DNA from: Anoxynatronum buryatiense
GTDB lineage: Bacteria > Bacillota > Clostridia > Peptostreptococcales > Tindalliaceae
NCBI RefSeq assembly: GCF_900182905.1
Contig: NZ_FXUF01000007.1
Location: forward strand, 124,001 to 188,000
DNA: 64,000 nt
Direction of reading: 5' to 3'
Shown: in pieces, positions 35,639 to 44,564 of the stretch
How the letters are laid out: each line of letters starts with the position of its first letter
How positions within the stretch are numbered: the first letter of the stretch is position 1
The notes under the pieces: model-generated
What the model saw: the letters and a program-made list of their open reading frames with translations, nothing else
What the model was told of the DNA's origin: nothing
The model's database searches: none
Made by a program: the position numbers and the translations under genes

Positions 35639-37192
35639 ATGAAGGATAAACGAGATCAATTCAATCAACAACACCAGTCTGACCAACAGAGCCAGCCGCA
35701 TCGTCAGCACAGCCGGCAGCAACAGCAGCCGGACGGCGCCAACAGTGCCAACGGCGAACATGAGGCCCTGGTGGCTGAACTGACAAAACACCGGGAGTTG
35801 AACCGGCAGATGCAGGCGGTGATGGACTCCTCCTACGACGGCATCTACCTCACCGACGGGCAGGCGAAGACCCTTTATGTGAACCGGGCCTATGAGCGTA
35901 TTGCCGGCATTCAGGCAACAGCGGTGATGGGGCGAAACATGCGGGATCTGGTGGCGGCGGGGGTGGTGGATCAATCCAGTTCGCTGGAAGCCATTCGCCT
36001 CAAGCAACAGGTCACCATCCGCCAGGTGCTGCACAACGGCAAAGAAGTGCTGGTCACCAGCACCCCTGTATTTGAAAAAGAAGAAGCCGGGGGGATCCAG
36101 TACGTGGTGACCAATGTGCGGGATGTCTCTGAGCTGGTGCGGCTCCAGCAGGAGCTGCAGCATACCCGGGCTCTCAGCGAACGGTACCGCTCAGAACTGG
36201 AGCACATGAAGACCCGCATCCTCAATATTCCAGAGTTTGTCATCCGCGACCGGCAGATGCTGCGGGTGCTGGAGACCGTTCTGAAGGTGGCTGAAACCGA
36301 CACCACCGTGCTGATTCAGGGAGAAACGGGCAGCGGCAAGGGCCGTGTGACCCGGCTGATCCACTCCCGAAGCAAACGGGCAGACAAAAGCTTTATCGAA
36401 GTGAACTGCGGTGCCATCCCCGGAAGTCTCATGGAATCGGAGCTTTTCGGTTACGAAAAAGGCGCCTTTACAGGAGCCCTCACCAAGGGAAAAATGGGTC
36501 TTTTCGAACTGGCCGACGGGGGCACCCTGGTGCTGGATGAAATCTCTGAAATGCCCCTGGACCTTCAGGTAAAATTGCTGAAGGCGCTGGAAGACGGCAC
36601 CGTCTTTCGGGTGGGCGGCCAGAAGCCGGTGCCGGTGAATGTGCGCATCATCACCGCCACCAATCAGGATCTGGGTGAAATGGTGAAGCAGGGGCGCTTT
36701 CGGGAAGACCTCTATTACCGCCTTCATGTGGTGCCCTTATACCTGCCGCCCCTCAGAGAACGGAAAGACGACATTGTCCCCCTGTGCCACCAGTTTTTGG
36801 AAGAGTTCAACCGCCGCTACCAGTACCAGCGCCACTTCACCCCGGAAGCTCTGGAATATCTGATGCGCTATCCCTGGCCGGGAAATGTGCGGGAACTGCG
36901 GAATCTGGTGGAGCGGATGGTGGTGATGGTGGAAGAAGACCGCATTCGACCATCGGATCTCCCGGAACACCTGCTCACCCTCACCGGGACCACCCAGGGA
37001 GAAGACGCCCTGCCGGATGAACCTCTCTACCATCAGCTGCCGCTGAAAGAAGCCACCAAACTGTTTCAGCAGCGGTATATCCGTCGGATGATCAGCCAGG
37101 AAGGCTCGATGAAGGGAGCGGCCCAACAGCTGGAAATCAATCCCTCCACCCTTTACCGAAAACTACATGATACCGGAGAGGAAAGCTCGTAA
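35639..37192 (+). CDS. Sigma-54-dependent transcriptional activator with PAS domain
   Basis: 517 residues. A Gln/His-rich start (~1-35) precedes a coiled stretch, a PAS domain (~55-165), the AAA+ domain (Walker A GETGSGKGR, GAFTGA loop intact, Walker B LVLDEISEMPLD) and a Fis-type helix-turn-helix (GAAQQLEINPSTLYRKL). It activates RNA polymerase with sigma-54, using the PAS domain as sensor. Flanked by the two arms of the 4-hydroxybutyrate pathway, both with sigma-54-like promoters, it is the probable activator of both. Related regulators with this layout control acyl-CoA and amino-acid fermentation genes. Confidence 0.93.
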   Translation: MKDKRDQFNQQHQSDQQSQPHRQHSRQQQQPDGANSANGEHEALVAELTKHRELNRQMQAVMDSSYDGIYLTDGQAKTLYVNRAYERIAGIQATAVMGRNMRDLVAAGVVDQSSSLEAIRLKQQVTIRQVLHNGKEVLVTSTPVFEKEEAGGIQYVVTNVRDVSELVRLQQELQHTRALSERYRSELEHMKTRILNIPEFVIRDRQMLRVLETVLKVAETDTTVLIQGETGSGKGRVTRLIHSRSKRADKSFIEVNCGAIPGSLMESELFGYEKGAFTGALTKGKMGLFELADGGTLVLDEISEMPLDLQVKLLKALEDGTVFRVGGQKPVPVNVRIITATNQDLGEMVKQGRFREDLYYRLHVVPLYLPPLRERKDDIVPLCHQFLEEFNRRYQYQRHFTPEALEYLMRYPWPGNVRELRNLVERMVVMVEEDRIRPSDLPEHLLTLTGTTQGEDALPDEPLYHQLPLKEATKLFQQRYIRRMISQEGSMKGAAQQLEINPSTLYRKLHDTGEESS

Positions 37193-37310
37193 GAGACATC
37201 AACAGCAACGGCATCAACAGCAACGGCATCAACGGCAAATTAAACACGTCTCCAGCAGCCGGTACAGCCACAGCAATCATAACCGTGACAGCGAGCACAA
37301 TGGCCGAAAA

Positions 37311-37376
37311 TGCAAATTTGCAATGATTGCATTATTAATTGCAAAAAAGAGAAAGTAACAATGCAAAAATGCAATG
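37311..37376. promoter_or_regulatory. TTGCA/TGCAA enhancer-like cluster upstream of abfD
   Basis: Perfect palindrome TGCAAATTTGCA (37311-37322), overlapping TTGCAATGATTGCA, then ATTGCATTATTAATTGCAA and two further TGCAA copies to 37378. About 200-270 bases before the sigma-54 promoter. The remaining gap (37193-37708) has a CAACAGCAACGGCAT repeat at its start and no gene. Confidence 0.6.
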
Positions 37377-37576
37377 CAACAATACGAGATACCATCGGGG
37401 CAACAGAGGCCCGTCAAAATCGGTGGCGCCGCAGGTTGTTCTGAAACACAAAAACAGCGCCAGACAATCACCGGCATTTTTCTGATAAACCCAGAACCAT
37501 TCAAAATGAAGGAACAAGGGACGATCAGGCGTAAAAATGTTAAAAATTTATCAAAATATCCCAAAAACCCATGGAG

Positions 37577-37594
37577 TTGGCACGCTTCCTGCTT
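37577..37594 (+). promoter_or_regulatory. Sigma-54 promoter of the abfD operon
   Basis: TTGGCACGCTTCCTGCTT fits YTGGCACG-N4-TTGCW closely, with GG and GC 10 bases apart. About 115 bases before abfD. Confidence 0.8.
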
Positions 37595-37708
37595 AATATA
37601 TCAGGCAGAAATTCAATCACACATGCAAATAACCACCCAGATTCATATCTCAACTTCCCACTTCGAGGGCCATGAGCCCATCGAATGATTCTGAAAGGAG
37701 CGTTATCC

Positions 37709-39160
37709 ATGGCATTGAAAACAGCAAAACAATACGAGGAAAGCCTGCGAAAACTGAATTTGGAGGTTTATCTGTTTGGCAAGCGGGTGGAAAACCCGGT
37801 GGATGATCCCATCATTCGTCCTTCCATGAACTCTGTCATGATGACCTACAAGCTGGCAGAAGATCCCCAGTATGCTGCCCTCATGACAGCCACCTCCAGC
37901 CTGACTGGTGAAAAAATTAACCGATTCACCCACTTGCACCAAAGTGCAGAAGACCTGATCAATAAAGTGAAAATGCAGCGGCTCCTTGGTCAGCAAACAG
38001 CGGCCTGTTTCCAGCGCTGTGTGGGCATGGATGCCTTCAACGCGGTGTACAGCACCACCTTTGAACTGGACGCCAAGCACGGCACCCACTACCACCAGAA
38101 TTTTGTGGAGTACCTGAAATATGTGCAGCAAGAAGACCTGACGGTGGATGGGGCCATGACAGACCCCAAGGGAAATCGGGGCCTTTCGCCCTCCCAGCAG
38201 GAAGACGCCGACCTGTTCCTCCGCATTGTGGAACGCCGGCCTGACGGTGTGGTGGTACGGGGGGCCAAAGCCCACCAGACAGGCATGGTGAACTCCCACG
38301 AAGTGCTGGTGATGCCCACCATTGCCATGCGTGAAGGCGATGAAGACTACGCCGTATCCTTCTCCGTGCCCACCGATGCCCCCGGCATTAAAATGATCTA
38401 CGGCCGCCAGTCCTGCGACACCCGCAAACTGGAAGAAGGCACCCTCGACCGGGGCAACCCCAAGTTCGGCGGTCACGAAGTGCTGGTGATCTTTGATGAT
38501 GTGTTTGTTCCTGCCGACCGCCTCTTCATGTGCGGCGAGGTGGATTTCTCCGGCATGCTGGTGGAACGCTTTGCCGGTTATCACCGCCAAAGCTACGGCG
38601 GTTGCAAGGTGGGAGTGGGCGACGTGCTCATCGGGGCTTCTTCCCTGGCAGCCCAGTACAACGGGGCGGCCAAGGCATCCCATGTGAAAGACAAACTCAT
38701 TGAAATGACTCACCTTAATGAAACCCTCTACGCCTGCGGCATCGCCTGTTCTTCCCAGGGGCATCCCACCGAGGCGGGCAACTATGAAATCGACATGCTG
38801 CTGGCCAACGTGTGCAAGCAGAACGTCACCCGTTTTCCCTATGAAATAGCCCGGCTGGCAGAAGACATCGCCGGCGGCCTGTTCGTCACCATGCCTTCTG
38901 AGGCAGATCTGAGAAGCCCCGAAGTGGGCCATTACGTTGAAAAATACCTGAAGGGTGTGGGCGATGTGCCGCTCATCGACCGGCTGAAAGTGCTGCGACT
39001 CATCGAAAACCTGACCCTGGGCACCGCCGCAGTGGGCTACCGGTCTGAATCCATGCATGGTGCAGGTTCACCCCAGGCCCAGCGCATCATGATTGCCCGC
39101 CAGTCCAATATGGGCATGAAAGAAAAGCTGGCCAAAGCCATTCTGGATATTGAGGAATAG
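37709..39160 (+). CDS. abfD: 4-hydroxybutyryl-CoA dehydratase / vinylacetyl-CoA isomerase
   Basis: 483 residues, full length. This radical enzyme uses a [4Fe-4S] cluster and FAD to dehydrate 4-hydroxybutyryl-CoA to crotonyl-CoA. The cluster ligands known in Clostridium aminobutyricum (Cys99, Cys103, His292, Cys299) are matched by C100 and C104 in TAACFQRCVGMDAF and by the His and Cys in GYHRQSYGGCKVG. The acyl-CoA-dehydrogenase-like FAD fold is seen around HQTGMVNSHEVLVMPT. Start 37709 follows AAAGGAG. It heads a sigma-54-driven operon, followed after 3 bases by a NifU-like gene. Confidence 0.95.
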   Translation: MALKTAKQYEESLRKLNLEVYLFGKRVENPVDDPIIRPSMNSVMMTYKLAEDPQYAALMTATSSLTGEKINRFTHLHQSAEDLINKVKMQRLLGQQTAACFQRCVGMDAFNAVYSTTFELDAKHGTHYHQNFVEYLKYVQQEDLTVDGAMTDPKGNRGLSPSQQEDADLFLRIVERRPDGVVVRGAKAHQTGMVNSHEVLVMPTIAMREGDEDYAVSFSVPTDAPGIKMIYGRQSCDTRKLEEGTLDRGNPKFGGHEVLVIFDDVFVPADRLFMCGEVDFSGMLVERFAGYHRQSYGGCKVGVGDVLIGASSLAAQYNGAAKASHVKDKLIEMTHLNETLYACGIACSSQGHPTEAGNYEIDMLLANVCKQNVTRFPYEIARLAEDIAGGLFVTMPSEADLRSPEVGHYVEKYLKGVGDVPLIDRLKVLRLIENLTLGTAAVGYRSESMHGAGSPQAQRIMIARQSNMGMKEKLAKAILDIEE

Positions 39161-39163
39161 GCA

Positions 39164-39523
39164 ATGAAGACCACTGGTCTCACCGAAGTCAACGAAGTCA
39201 CCGAAGCCAACGAAACCAGAAAAACCACATGCACCACTGAAGTAATCGAAACCATTTTGAATGAACAGGTACGTCCCCGCCTCCAGTCAGACGGAGGCGA
39301 TGTGGAGCTGGTAAGCTGGGACAGCAACACCAAAGAAGTCATCCTGCGATTACGGGGACAGTGCTGCAGCTGTCCCCACTCACAGGAAACCATCGACCGC
39401 ATCGTTGTGAAAGAACTGCAGGAACACCTTCCGGAAGCGGTGAGCATCCGGGTGGAAACAGGTCTTTCAGAAGACCTGCTGGCTCTGGCCAGAGACATGT
39501 TGAACAGGAGGAAGGCAGAATGA
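39164..39523 (+). CDS. NifU C-terminal-type Fe-S scaffold protein in the abf operon
   Basis: 119 residues. After a Thr/Glu-rich start (LTEVNEVTEANETRKTT) comes the NifU C-terminal domain: RPRLQSDGGDVELVSWD, then the cluster-binding GQCCSCPHSQETID with CxxC spacing. Such domains assemble or deliver Fe-S clusters. The gene lies between abfD and abfT, 3 bases after the former and overlapping the latter by 4, so it is co-expressed with an enzyme that needs a special Fe-S centre. A dedicated maturation role for AbfD is inference. Confidence 0.88.
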   Translation: MKTTGLTEVNEVTEANETRKTTCTTEVIETILNEQVRPRLQSDGGDVELVSWDSNTKEVILRLRGQCCSCPHSQETIDRIVVKELQEHLPEAVSIRVETGLSEDLLALARDMLNRRKAE

Positions 39524-40848
39524 GTTTGCAGGAACACTCCCAAAGCAATTGGCAGGCAGCCTACCGACAAAAATGCGGCACTGCCGCAGAAGTGATACAG
39601 CACATTCCCAATAACAGCCGGGTGGCCATCGGCCATGCCGCCGGTGAACCCCTCACGTTGGTGGAAGCCATGGTGGCGAATTTTCGGCAGTATGAAAACG
39701 TGGAAACCACCCACATGTTTCCCCTGGGAGGCTGCGGTTACATGGAACCGGGCATGGAGCCGCATTTTCGGCACAACGGCCTGTTTTTGGGCGGCATTGC
39801 CCGTGACGCCGTGGCCGATGGCCGGGCCGACTACACCCCCAGCTTTTTCTTTGAAATTCCCCAGCTCTTTAAAAACGGAACCCTCCCGGTAGACGTGGCC
39901 CTGATTCAGGTATCCCCTCCCGACCAGCATGGGTATTGCAGCCTGGGGGTTTCGGTGGACTACACCCGCAGCATCACCGACGCCGCCAGGATCCTCATTG
40001 CCCAGGTGAACGACCAGATGCCCGTCACCTACGGTGATACCTTCGTGCACGTGAGCCAGATGGATTACATTGTCGAAGACTCCCGCCCTCTGGTTGAAAT
40101 TCCCCTGCCAAAGGTGGGAGAGGTGGAACATCAAATAGGGGCTCACTGCGCCAGTCTCATTGAAGACGGAGCCACCCTGCAACTGGGTATCGGTGCTTTG
40201 CCCGACGCCGTGGCCACCTTTTTGAAAGATAAAAACGACCTGGGACTTCACACCGAAATGTTCTCCGACGGTGTGCTGGACCTGCTGGCCAACGGCAACA
40301 TCAATAATCGGAAAAAAGGGATTCATGAAGGCATCTCCATTGCCAATTTTCTCATGGGAACCCGGCGGCTCTATGATTATGTGCATCAAAATCCGGCAGT
40401 GCAGCTGTACCCTGCCGATTATGTGAACCACCCCATGACCGTGGCGAAGAATAACCGGATGGTCTGCATCAATTCAGCCATTCAGGTGGATCTCATGGGC
40501 CAGGTGGTGGCAGAAACCATGGGTTACCGCCAGTTCAGCGGCACCGGCGGCCAGGTGGATTTCGTGCGGGGGGCATCCCTGTCTCCCGGGGGCAAATCCA
40601 TCATTGCTTTCTCCGCCACTGCTGCCAAAGGGAAGGTGTCCCGTATCGTTCCACTTCTTGATGAAGGGGCGGCGGTTACCACCTCCCGCAACGATGTGCA
40701 CTATGTGGTGACAGAATACGGTATTGCCCAGCTAAAGGGCAAAACCCTGGAAGACCGGGCCCGGGCACTTATCGCCATTGCCCACCCCGATTTCAGAGAC
40801 CAGCTGGCCGAAGCAGCCAAAAAGCGGTTTTCCCGCTTCAGCCTGTAG
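39520..40848 (+). CDS. abfT: 4-hydroxybutyrate CoA-transferase
   Basis: 442 residues from ATG 39520 (AGGAGG upstream). Family I CoA-transferase; the catalytic glutamate is most likely E246 in LHTEMFSDGVLDL, by analogy with the C. aminobutyricum enzyme. C-terminal motifs SGTGGQVDFVRGA, GGKSIIAFSATA and EYGIAQLKGKT are diagnostic of the acetyl-CoA hydrolase/4-hydroxybutyrate transferase group. It activates 4-hydroxybutyrate with acetyl- or butyryl-CoA. Translation is coupled to the NifU-like gene. Confidence 0.93.
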   Translation: MSLQEHSQSNWQAAYRQKCGTAAEVIQHIPNNSRVAIGHAAGEPLTLVEAMVANFRQYENVETTHMFPLGGCGYMEPGMEPHFRHNGLFLGGIARDAVADGRADYTPSFFFEIPQLFKNGTLPVDVALIQVSPPDQHGYCSLGVSVDYTRSITDAARILIAQVNDQMPVTYGDTFVHVSQMDYIVEDSRPLVEIPLPKVGEVEHQIGAHCASLIEDGATLQLGIGALPDAVATFLKDKNDLGLHTEMFSDGVLDLLANGNINNRKKGIHEGISIANFLMGTRRLYDYVHQNPAVQLYPADYVNHPMTVAKNNRMVCINSAIQVDLMGQVVAETMGYRQFSGTGGQVDFVRGASLSPGGKSIIAFSATAAKGKVSRIVPLLDEGAAVTTSRNDVHYVVTEYGIAQLKGKTLEDRARALIAIAHPDFRDQLAEAAKKRFSRFSL

Positions 40849-40983
40849 CCGGCGGCACCCTTTAACGGCAACTAAATGATTGCAACAGCACATAACTGAA
40901 CCAGCAAATGGCTGAAACAGTACCGGTTTTCGGGGAAGCCCCGGCACCGGGCTGATTCAATACAAGATTAAGGAGGCGTCAAC

Positions 40984-42123
40984 ATGGATTTTAACTTGTC
41001 AAAGGAGTACATCATGCTTCAGCGCATGTATCAGGAATTCGCTGAAACCGAAGTGAAGCCCCTGGCAGAAGAAGTGGACGAAACCGAGGAGTTCCCCGTG
41101 GAAACCGTGAAAAAACTGGCTCGCTACGGCTTCATGGGCATTCCCTTCCCCAAAGAGTTCGGCGGTGAGGGAGGCGATGTGCTGGCTTACGCCATGGCAG
41201 TGGAAGAACTGTCAAAAGTGTGTGCCACCACCGGGGTGATTGTTTCGGCCCACACCTCACTGTGTGCCACCCCCATCTATGAGTTCGGCACCCCCGCTCA
41301 AAAAGAAAAATACCTGGTACCCCTGGCCAAAGGGGAGAAGCTGGGAGCCTTCGGCCTGACTGAAGCCAATGCAGGTACCGACGCTTCATCCCAGCAGACC
41401 ACTGCCGACCTCGAAGGTGACGAATATGTGCTCAACGGCTCCAAAATCTTCATCACCAATGCGGGTTATGCCGACACTTACGTTGTCATGGCCATGACCG
41501 ACAAAACCAAAGGCAACAAAGGTATTTCTGCCTTTATCGTAGAAAAAGACACCCCCGGGTTCACCATCGGCAAGAAAGAAGCCAAAATGGGGATTCGTGG
41601 TTCGGCCACCTGCGAACTGATTTTTGAAAACTGCCGCATTCCCAAAGATAACCTGCTGGGCACCGAAGGCAAAGGGTTCCGCATTGCCATGCAAACACTT
41701 GACGGCGGCCGTATCGGCATTGCCTCCCAGGCCCTGGGCATCGCCGCCGGCGCCCTGGAACAAACAGTGAACTACGTGAAAGAGCGCAAGCAGTTTGGCA
41801 AGCCCATTGCCGCCTTCCAGAACACCCAGTTTCAGCTGGCAGACATGAACACCAAAGTGGAAGCCGCCCGCCTGCTGGTCTACAAAGCTGCTGTTCAAAA
41901 GCAGAACAAAATGCCCTATTCCAAAGAAGCGGCCATGGCAAAGCTTTATGCTGCCGAAGTGGCCATGGAAGTCACCACCAAGGCTGTACAGCTTCATGGC
42001 GGTTATGGCTACACCCGCGAATATCCGGTGGAGCGCATGATGCGGGATGCAAAAATCACCGAAATATACGAAGGCACTTCAGAAGTACAAAAAATGGTTA
42101 TCGCAGCACATCTGCTGAAATAG
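40984..42123 (+). CDS. bcd: Butyryl-CoA (short-chain acyl-CoA) dehydrogenase
   Basis: 379 residues. Acyl-CoA dehydrogenase signatures AFGLTEANAGTDASSQ and QLHGGYGYTREYPVERMMRDAKI; the catalytic Glu is in IYEGTSEVQKM. Reduces crotonyl-CoA to butyryl-CoA with electrons from EtfAB, which in clostridia can be a bifurcating reaction that also reduces ferredoxin. Follows AAGGAGG, ~135 bases after abfT, and is 12 bases before etfB. Placed downstream of AbfD it drains crotonyl-CoA to butyrate. Confidence 0.94.
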   Translation: MDFNLSKEYIMLQRMYQEFAETEVKPLAEEVDETEEFPVETVKKLARYGFMGIPFPKEFGGEGGDVLAYAMAVEELSKVCATTGVIVSAHTSLCATPIYEFGTPAQKEKYLVPLAKGEKLGAFGLTEANAGTDASSQQTTADLEGDEYVLNGSKIFITNAGYADTYVVMAMTDKTKGNKGISAFIVEKDTPGFTIGKKEAKMGIRGSATCELIFENCRIPKDNLLGTEGKGFRIAMQTLDGGRIGIASQALGIAAGALEQTVNYVKERKQFGKPIAAFQNTQFQLADMNTKVEAARLLVYKAAVQKQNKMPYSKEAAMAKLYAAEVAMEVTTKAVQLHGGYGYTREYPVERMMRDAKITEIYEGTSEVQKMVIAAHLLK

Positions 42124-42135
42124 GGAGGGAAAGAC

Positions 42136-42918
42136 ATGAAAATAATTGTCTGCATCAAACAGGTTCCTGATACCAATGAAGTGAAGCTGGACCCCAAAAC
42201 CGGCACCCTGATCCGGGATGGCGTTCCCAGCATTATTAACCCCGATGATAAAAGTGGTTTGGAAGCCGCCCTGCGCTTGAAAGATCAAAAGGGCGCCCAT
42301 GTCACCGTCATCTCCATGGGTCCCCCCCAGGCAGATGCCGCCCTTCGGGAAGCCCTGGCCATGGGTGTTGACCGGGCTATTCTTCTCACCGACCGGGCTT
42401 TCGGCGGCGCCGATACCTGGGCCACCTCCACCACCCTGGCAGGTGCCATCAAAAAAATGGACTACGACCTGATCATCACCGGCCGCCAGGCCATCGACGG
42501 CGACACCGCTCAGGTGGGCCCCCAGATTGCTGAACATTTGAACCTTCCCCAGGTTTCTTACGTGGAAGGCATGGAAGTGGATGGTCAGCACTTCATCTTC
42601 AAGCGCATGTTTGAAGACGGCTATCACCGCATCAAGGTGAAGCGCCCCTGCCTCATCACCACTCTGCAGGAAATGAACGAACCCCGCTACATGAAAGTGG
42701 GCGGCATCTTCGACGCCTACCGGGAAAAAGAAGTGGAAATCATGACCCTGGCTGATATTGATGTGAACCTGGAGCACATTGGCCTGAAAGGTTCCCCCAC
42801 CAAGGTGAAAAAATCCTTCACCAAAGGGGTGAAATCAGCGGGCAAAGTCTACGAACTGGCACCCAAAGAAGCCGCAGACCTCATCGTGGACAAACTGAAA
42901 GAAAAGTTTATCATCTAA
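42136..42918 (+). CDS. etfB: Electron-transfer flavoprotein beta subunit
   Basis: 260 residues, standard. Starts MKIIVCIKQVPDTNEVKLD; nucleotide-binding region TGRQAIDGDTAQVGPQIAEHL is the EtfB signature. Partner of EtfA and Bcd. An FAD rather than AMP in this subunit would indicate bifurcation, which the sequence alone does not settle for me. A 98-base gap with TTCGACAGTTCG-type repeats separates it from etfA. Confidence 0.95.
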   Translation: MKIIVCIKQVPDTNEVKLDPKTGTLIRDGVPSIINPDDKSGLEAALRLKDQKGAHVTVISMGPPQADAALREALAMGVDRAILLTDRAFGGADTWATSTTLAGAIKKMDYDLIITGRQAIDGDTAQVGPQIAEHLNLPQVSYVEGMEVDGQHFIFKRMFEDGYHRIKVKRPCLITTLQEMNEPRYMKVGGIFDAYREKEVEIMTLADIDVNLEHIGLKGSPTKVKKSFTKGVKSAGKVYELAPKEAADLIVDKLKEKFII

Positions 42919-43016
42919 TATCCAAGACAATCAAACAGCGTTCATTTCGACAGTTCGTTTTGTCAGCTCGGTTTAACAGACCGTTTCGATAGTTCATTTC
43001 TAAGGAGGACTCCCCT

Positions 43017-44030
43017 ATGGATATCAATGCATATAAAGGCGTATGGGTCTTTGCAGAGCAGCGGGAAGGCGTACTTCAAAAAGTATCCCTTGAACTGCTG
43101 GGCAAAGGCCGTGAATTGGCAGAAACCCTGGGCGTCAGCGTCACCGCTGTACTGCTGGGTGACCAGGTGAAAGACCTGGCACAGGAGCTTATTTATTTCG
43201 GTGCCGATGAAGTGCTGCTGGCAGAAGATGCCATGTTGAAGCTGTACAGCACCGAACCCTACACCAAAGTCTTTTCAAGACTGGTGAAGGAACGCAAGCC
43301 GGAAATCGTTCTTTTTGGTGCCACCGCTCTGGGCCGTGACCTGGCCCCCCGGGTATCTGCCCGGGTGCACACCGGCCTCACTGCCGACTGCACCTCCCTT
43401 GACATCGACGAAGAAACCAAGAACCTGCTTCAAACCCGCCCCGCCTTCGGCGGCAACATCATGGCCACCATCATCTGCCCCGACTTCCGTCCCCAGATGT
43501 CCACCGTGCGACCCGGCGTGATGATCAAACTGGAGCGGGATGAAAGCCGTCAGGGAGAAATCATCACCTGCCCCACCGATCTGGAACCGGCAGACATGAA
43601 TGTGGAAATCATCGAAGTGGTGAAGGAAACCAAGGAAAAAATCAATATCGAAGACGCCAGCGTACTGGTATCCGGTGGCCGCGGCCTTTCCAACAAAGAG
43701 AACTTTGTGATTCTGGATGGTTTGGCCAAACAGCTGAAAGGCATTGTTTCCGGTTCTCGCGCCGTGGTAGATGCCGGCTGGATCGAGCGTGACCGCCAGG
43801 TGGGCCAAACAGGAAAAACCGTACGACCCGGCCTCTATGTGGCCTGCGGTATCTCCGGCGCCATCCAGCATTTGGCAGGTATGGAAGAATCCGATTACAT
43901 CGTGGCCATCAACAAAAACGCCTCCGCCCCCATTTTCGACGTGGCTGACCTGGGCATTATCGGCGACGTGAATAAAATTGTCCCCGCCCTTGAAGAAGCC
44001 CTGAAACAGGCAAAGCTGAAAGAGGCGTAG
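43017..44030 (+). CDS. etfA: Electron-transfer flavoprotein alpha subunit
   Basis: 337 residues. The C-terminal FAD-binding half has LVSGGRGLSNKENF, SRAVVDAGWI, GQTGKTVRPGLYVACGISGAIQH and the final FDVADLGIIGDVNKIVPAL, all standard for EtfA. No extra ferredoxin domain. Last gene of the abf/bcd operon, closed by a strong terminator at 44073-44109. Confidence 0.95.
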   Translation: MDINAYKGVWVFAEQREGVLQKVSLELLGKGRELAETLGVSVTAVLLGDQVKDLAQELIYFGADEVLLAEDAMLKLYSTEPYTKVFSRLVKERKPEIVLFGATALGRDLAPRVSARVHTGLTADCTSLDIDEETKNLLQTRPAFGGNIMATIICPDFRPQMSTVRPGVMIKLERDESRQGEIITCPTDLEPADMNVEIIEVVKETKEKINIEDASVLVSGGRGLSNKENFVILDGLAKQLKGIVSGSRAVVDAGWIERDRQVGQTGKTVRPGLYVACGISGAIQHLAGMEESDYIVAINKNASAPIFDVADLGIIGDVNKIVPALEEALKQAKLKEA

Positions 44031-44072
44031 GCTTCAAGGCGACACCCGCTTCCTGATCAGTCTCAGACTACC

Positions 44073-44109
44073 CTCCCCCATCGCCGGGCATGGCGGCGGG
44101 GGAGTTTTT
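44073..44109 (+). terminator. Terminator of the abf-bcd-etf operon
   Basis: CTCCCCC plus inner bases pair with GGGGGAG (stem with GCCG/TGGC inner pairs), then TTTTT. Confidence 0.85.
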
Positions 44110-44138
44110 GTTCACTATTCCCTGTCACCTGTTCACTG
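44106..44138 (+). repeat. Repeat B, partial copy 3
   Basis: TTCACTATTCCCTGTCACC and TGTTCACTG match the right half of repeat B. It abuts repeat A copy 3, as A and B also abut at 2.5 kb. Confidence 0.5.
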
Positions 44139-44384
44139 CAAAACTGCTGGAGGCGGTCAGACTGTAGACAAAATATGATGAAGACAAGGGATTTGGTAAA
44201 GGGGAGCCTTGGAAATCTTGTCAGTGTTTTTTCGAAAAGATGAGAAAACCGCCAGCGCCTGCTGTTTGAGCGCAGCGAGTTCAGGCGCTGTTTTCGAGTC
44301 TTTCGACTAAAAACACACAAGATTGGAGTCAGCTGCCCTGGCTAAATCCCTTTGTCTTCAACCTACCCGCCGTAGGCAGTTTTA
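44139..44384 (+). repeat. Fold-back repeat A, copy 3
   Basis: Core 44158-44364, nearly identical to the 27.9-kb copy and inverse to the 2.3-kb copy. Flanked by related ACTGC/GCGGT and GCC/GGC hairpins (44141-44157 and 44365-44383) that differ from those of the other copies. The gap 44031-44564 contains no gene. Confidence 0.82.
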
Positions 44385-44564
44385 TTCTGTGGCATCATGG
44401 CGCTTCAACTGTTACAATGGAGTCAATGATGAAAACAGAATGCCACGATTCAGCACAGGTTCACTGACAGGTGCAACAAAACACACACATTCACTCACTC
44501 ACATGTTCAACTACATATTCAACCACGCGGCTCATTTAAAAGCAAAGGAAAGTGAGGTTTAGCC

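Noticed and set aside
37703-39058. 451-residue frame on the strand opposite abfD
   Set aside because: Antisense shadow of a clearly recognised gene; His/Gly-rich composition typical of reverse reading of GC-rich codons.
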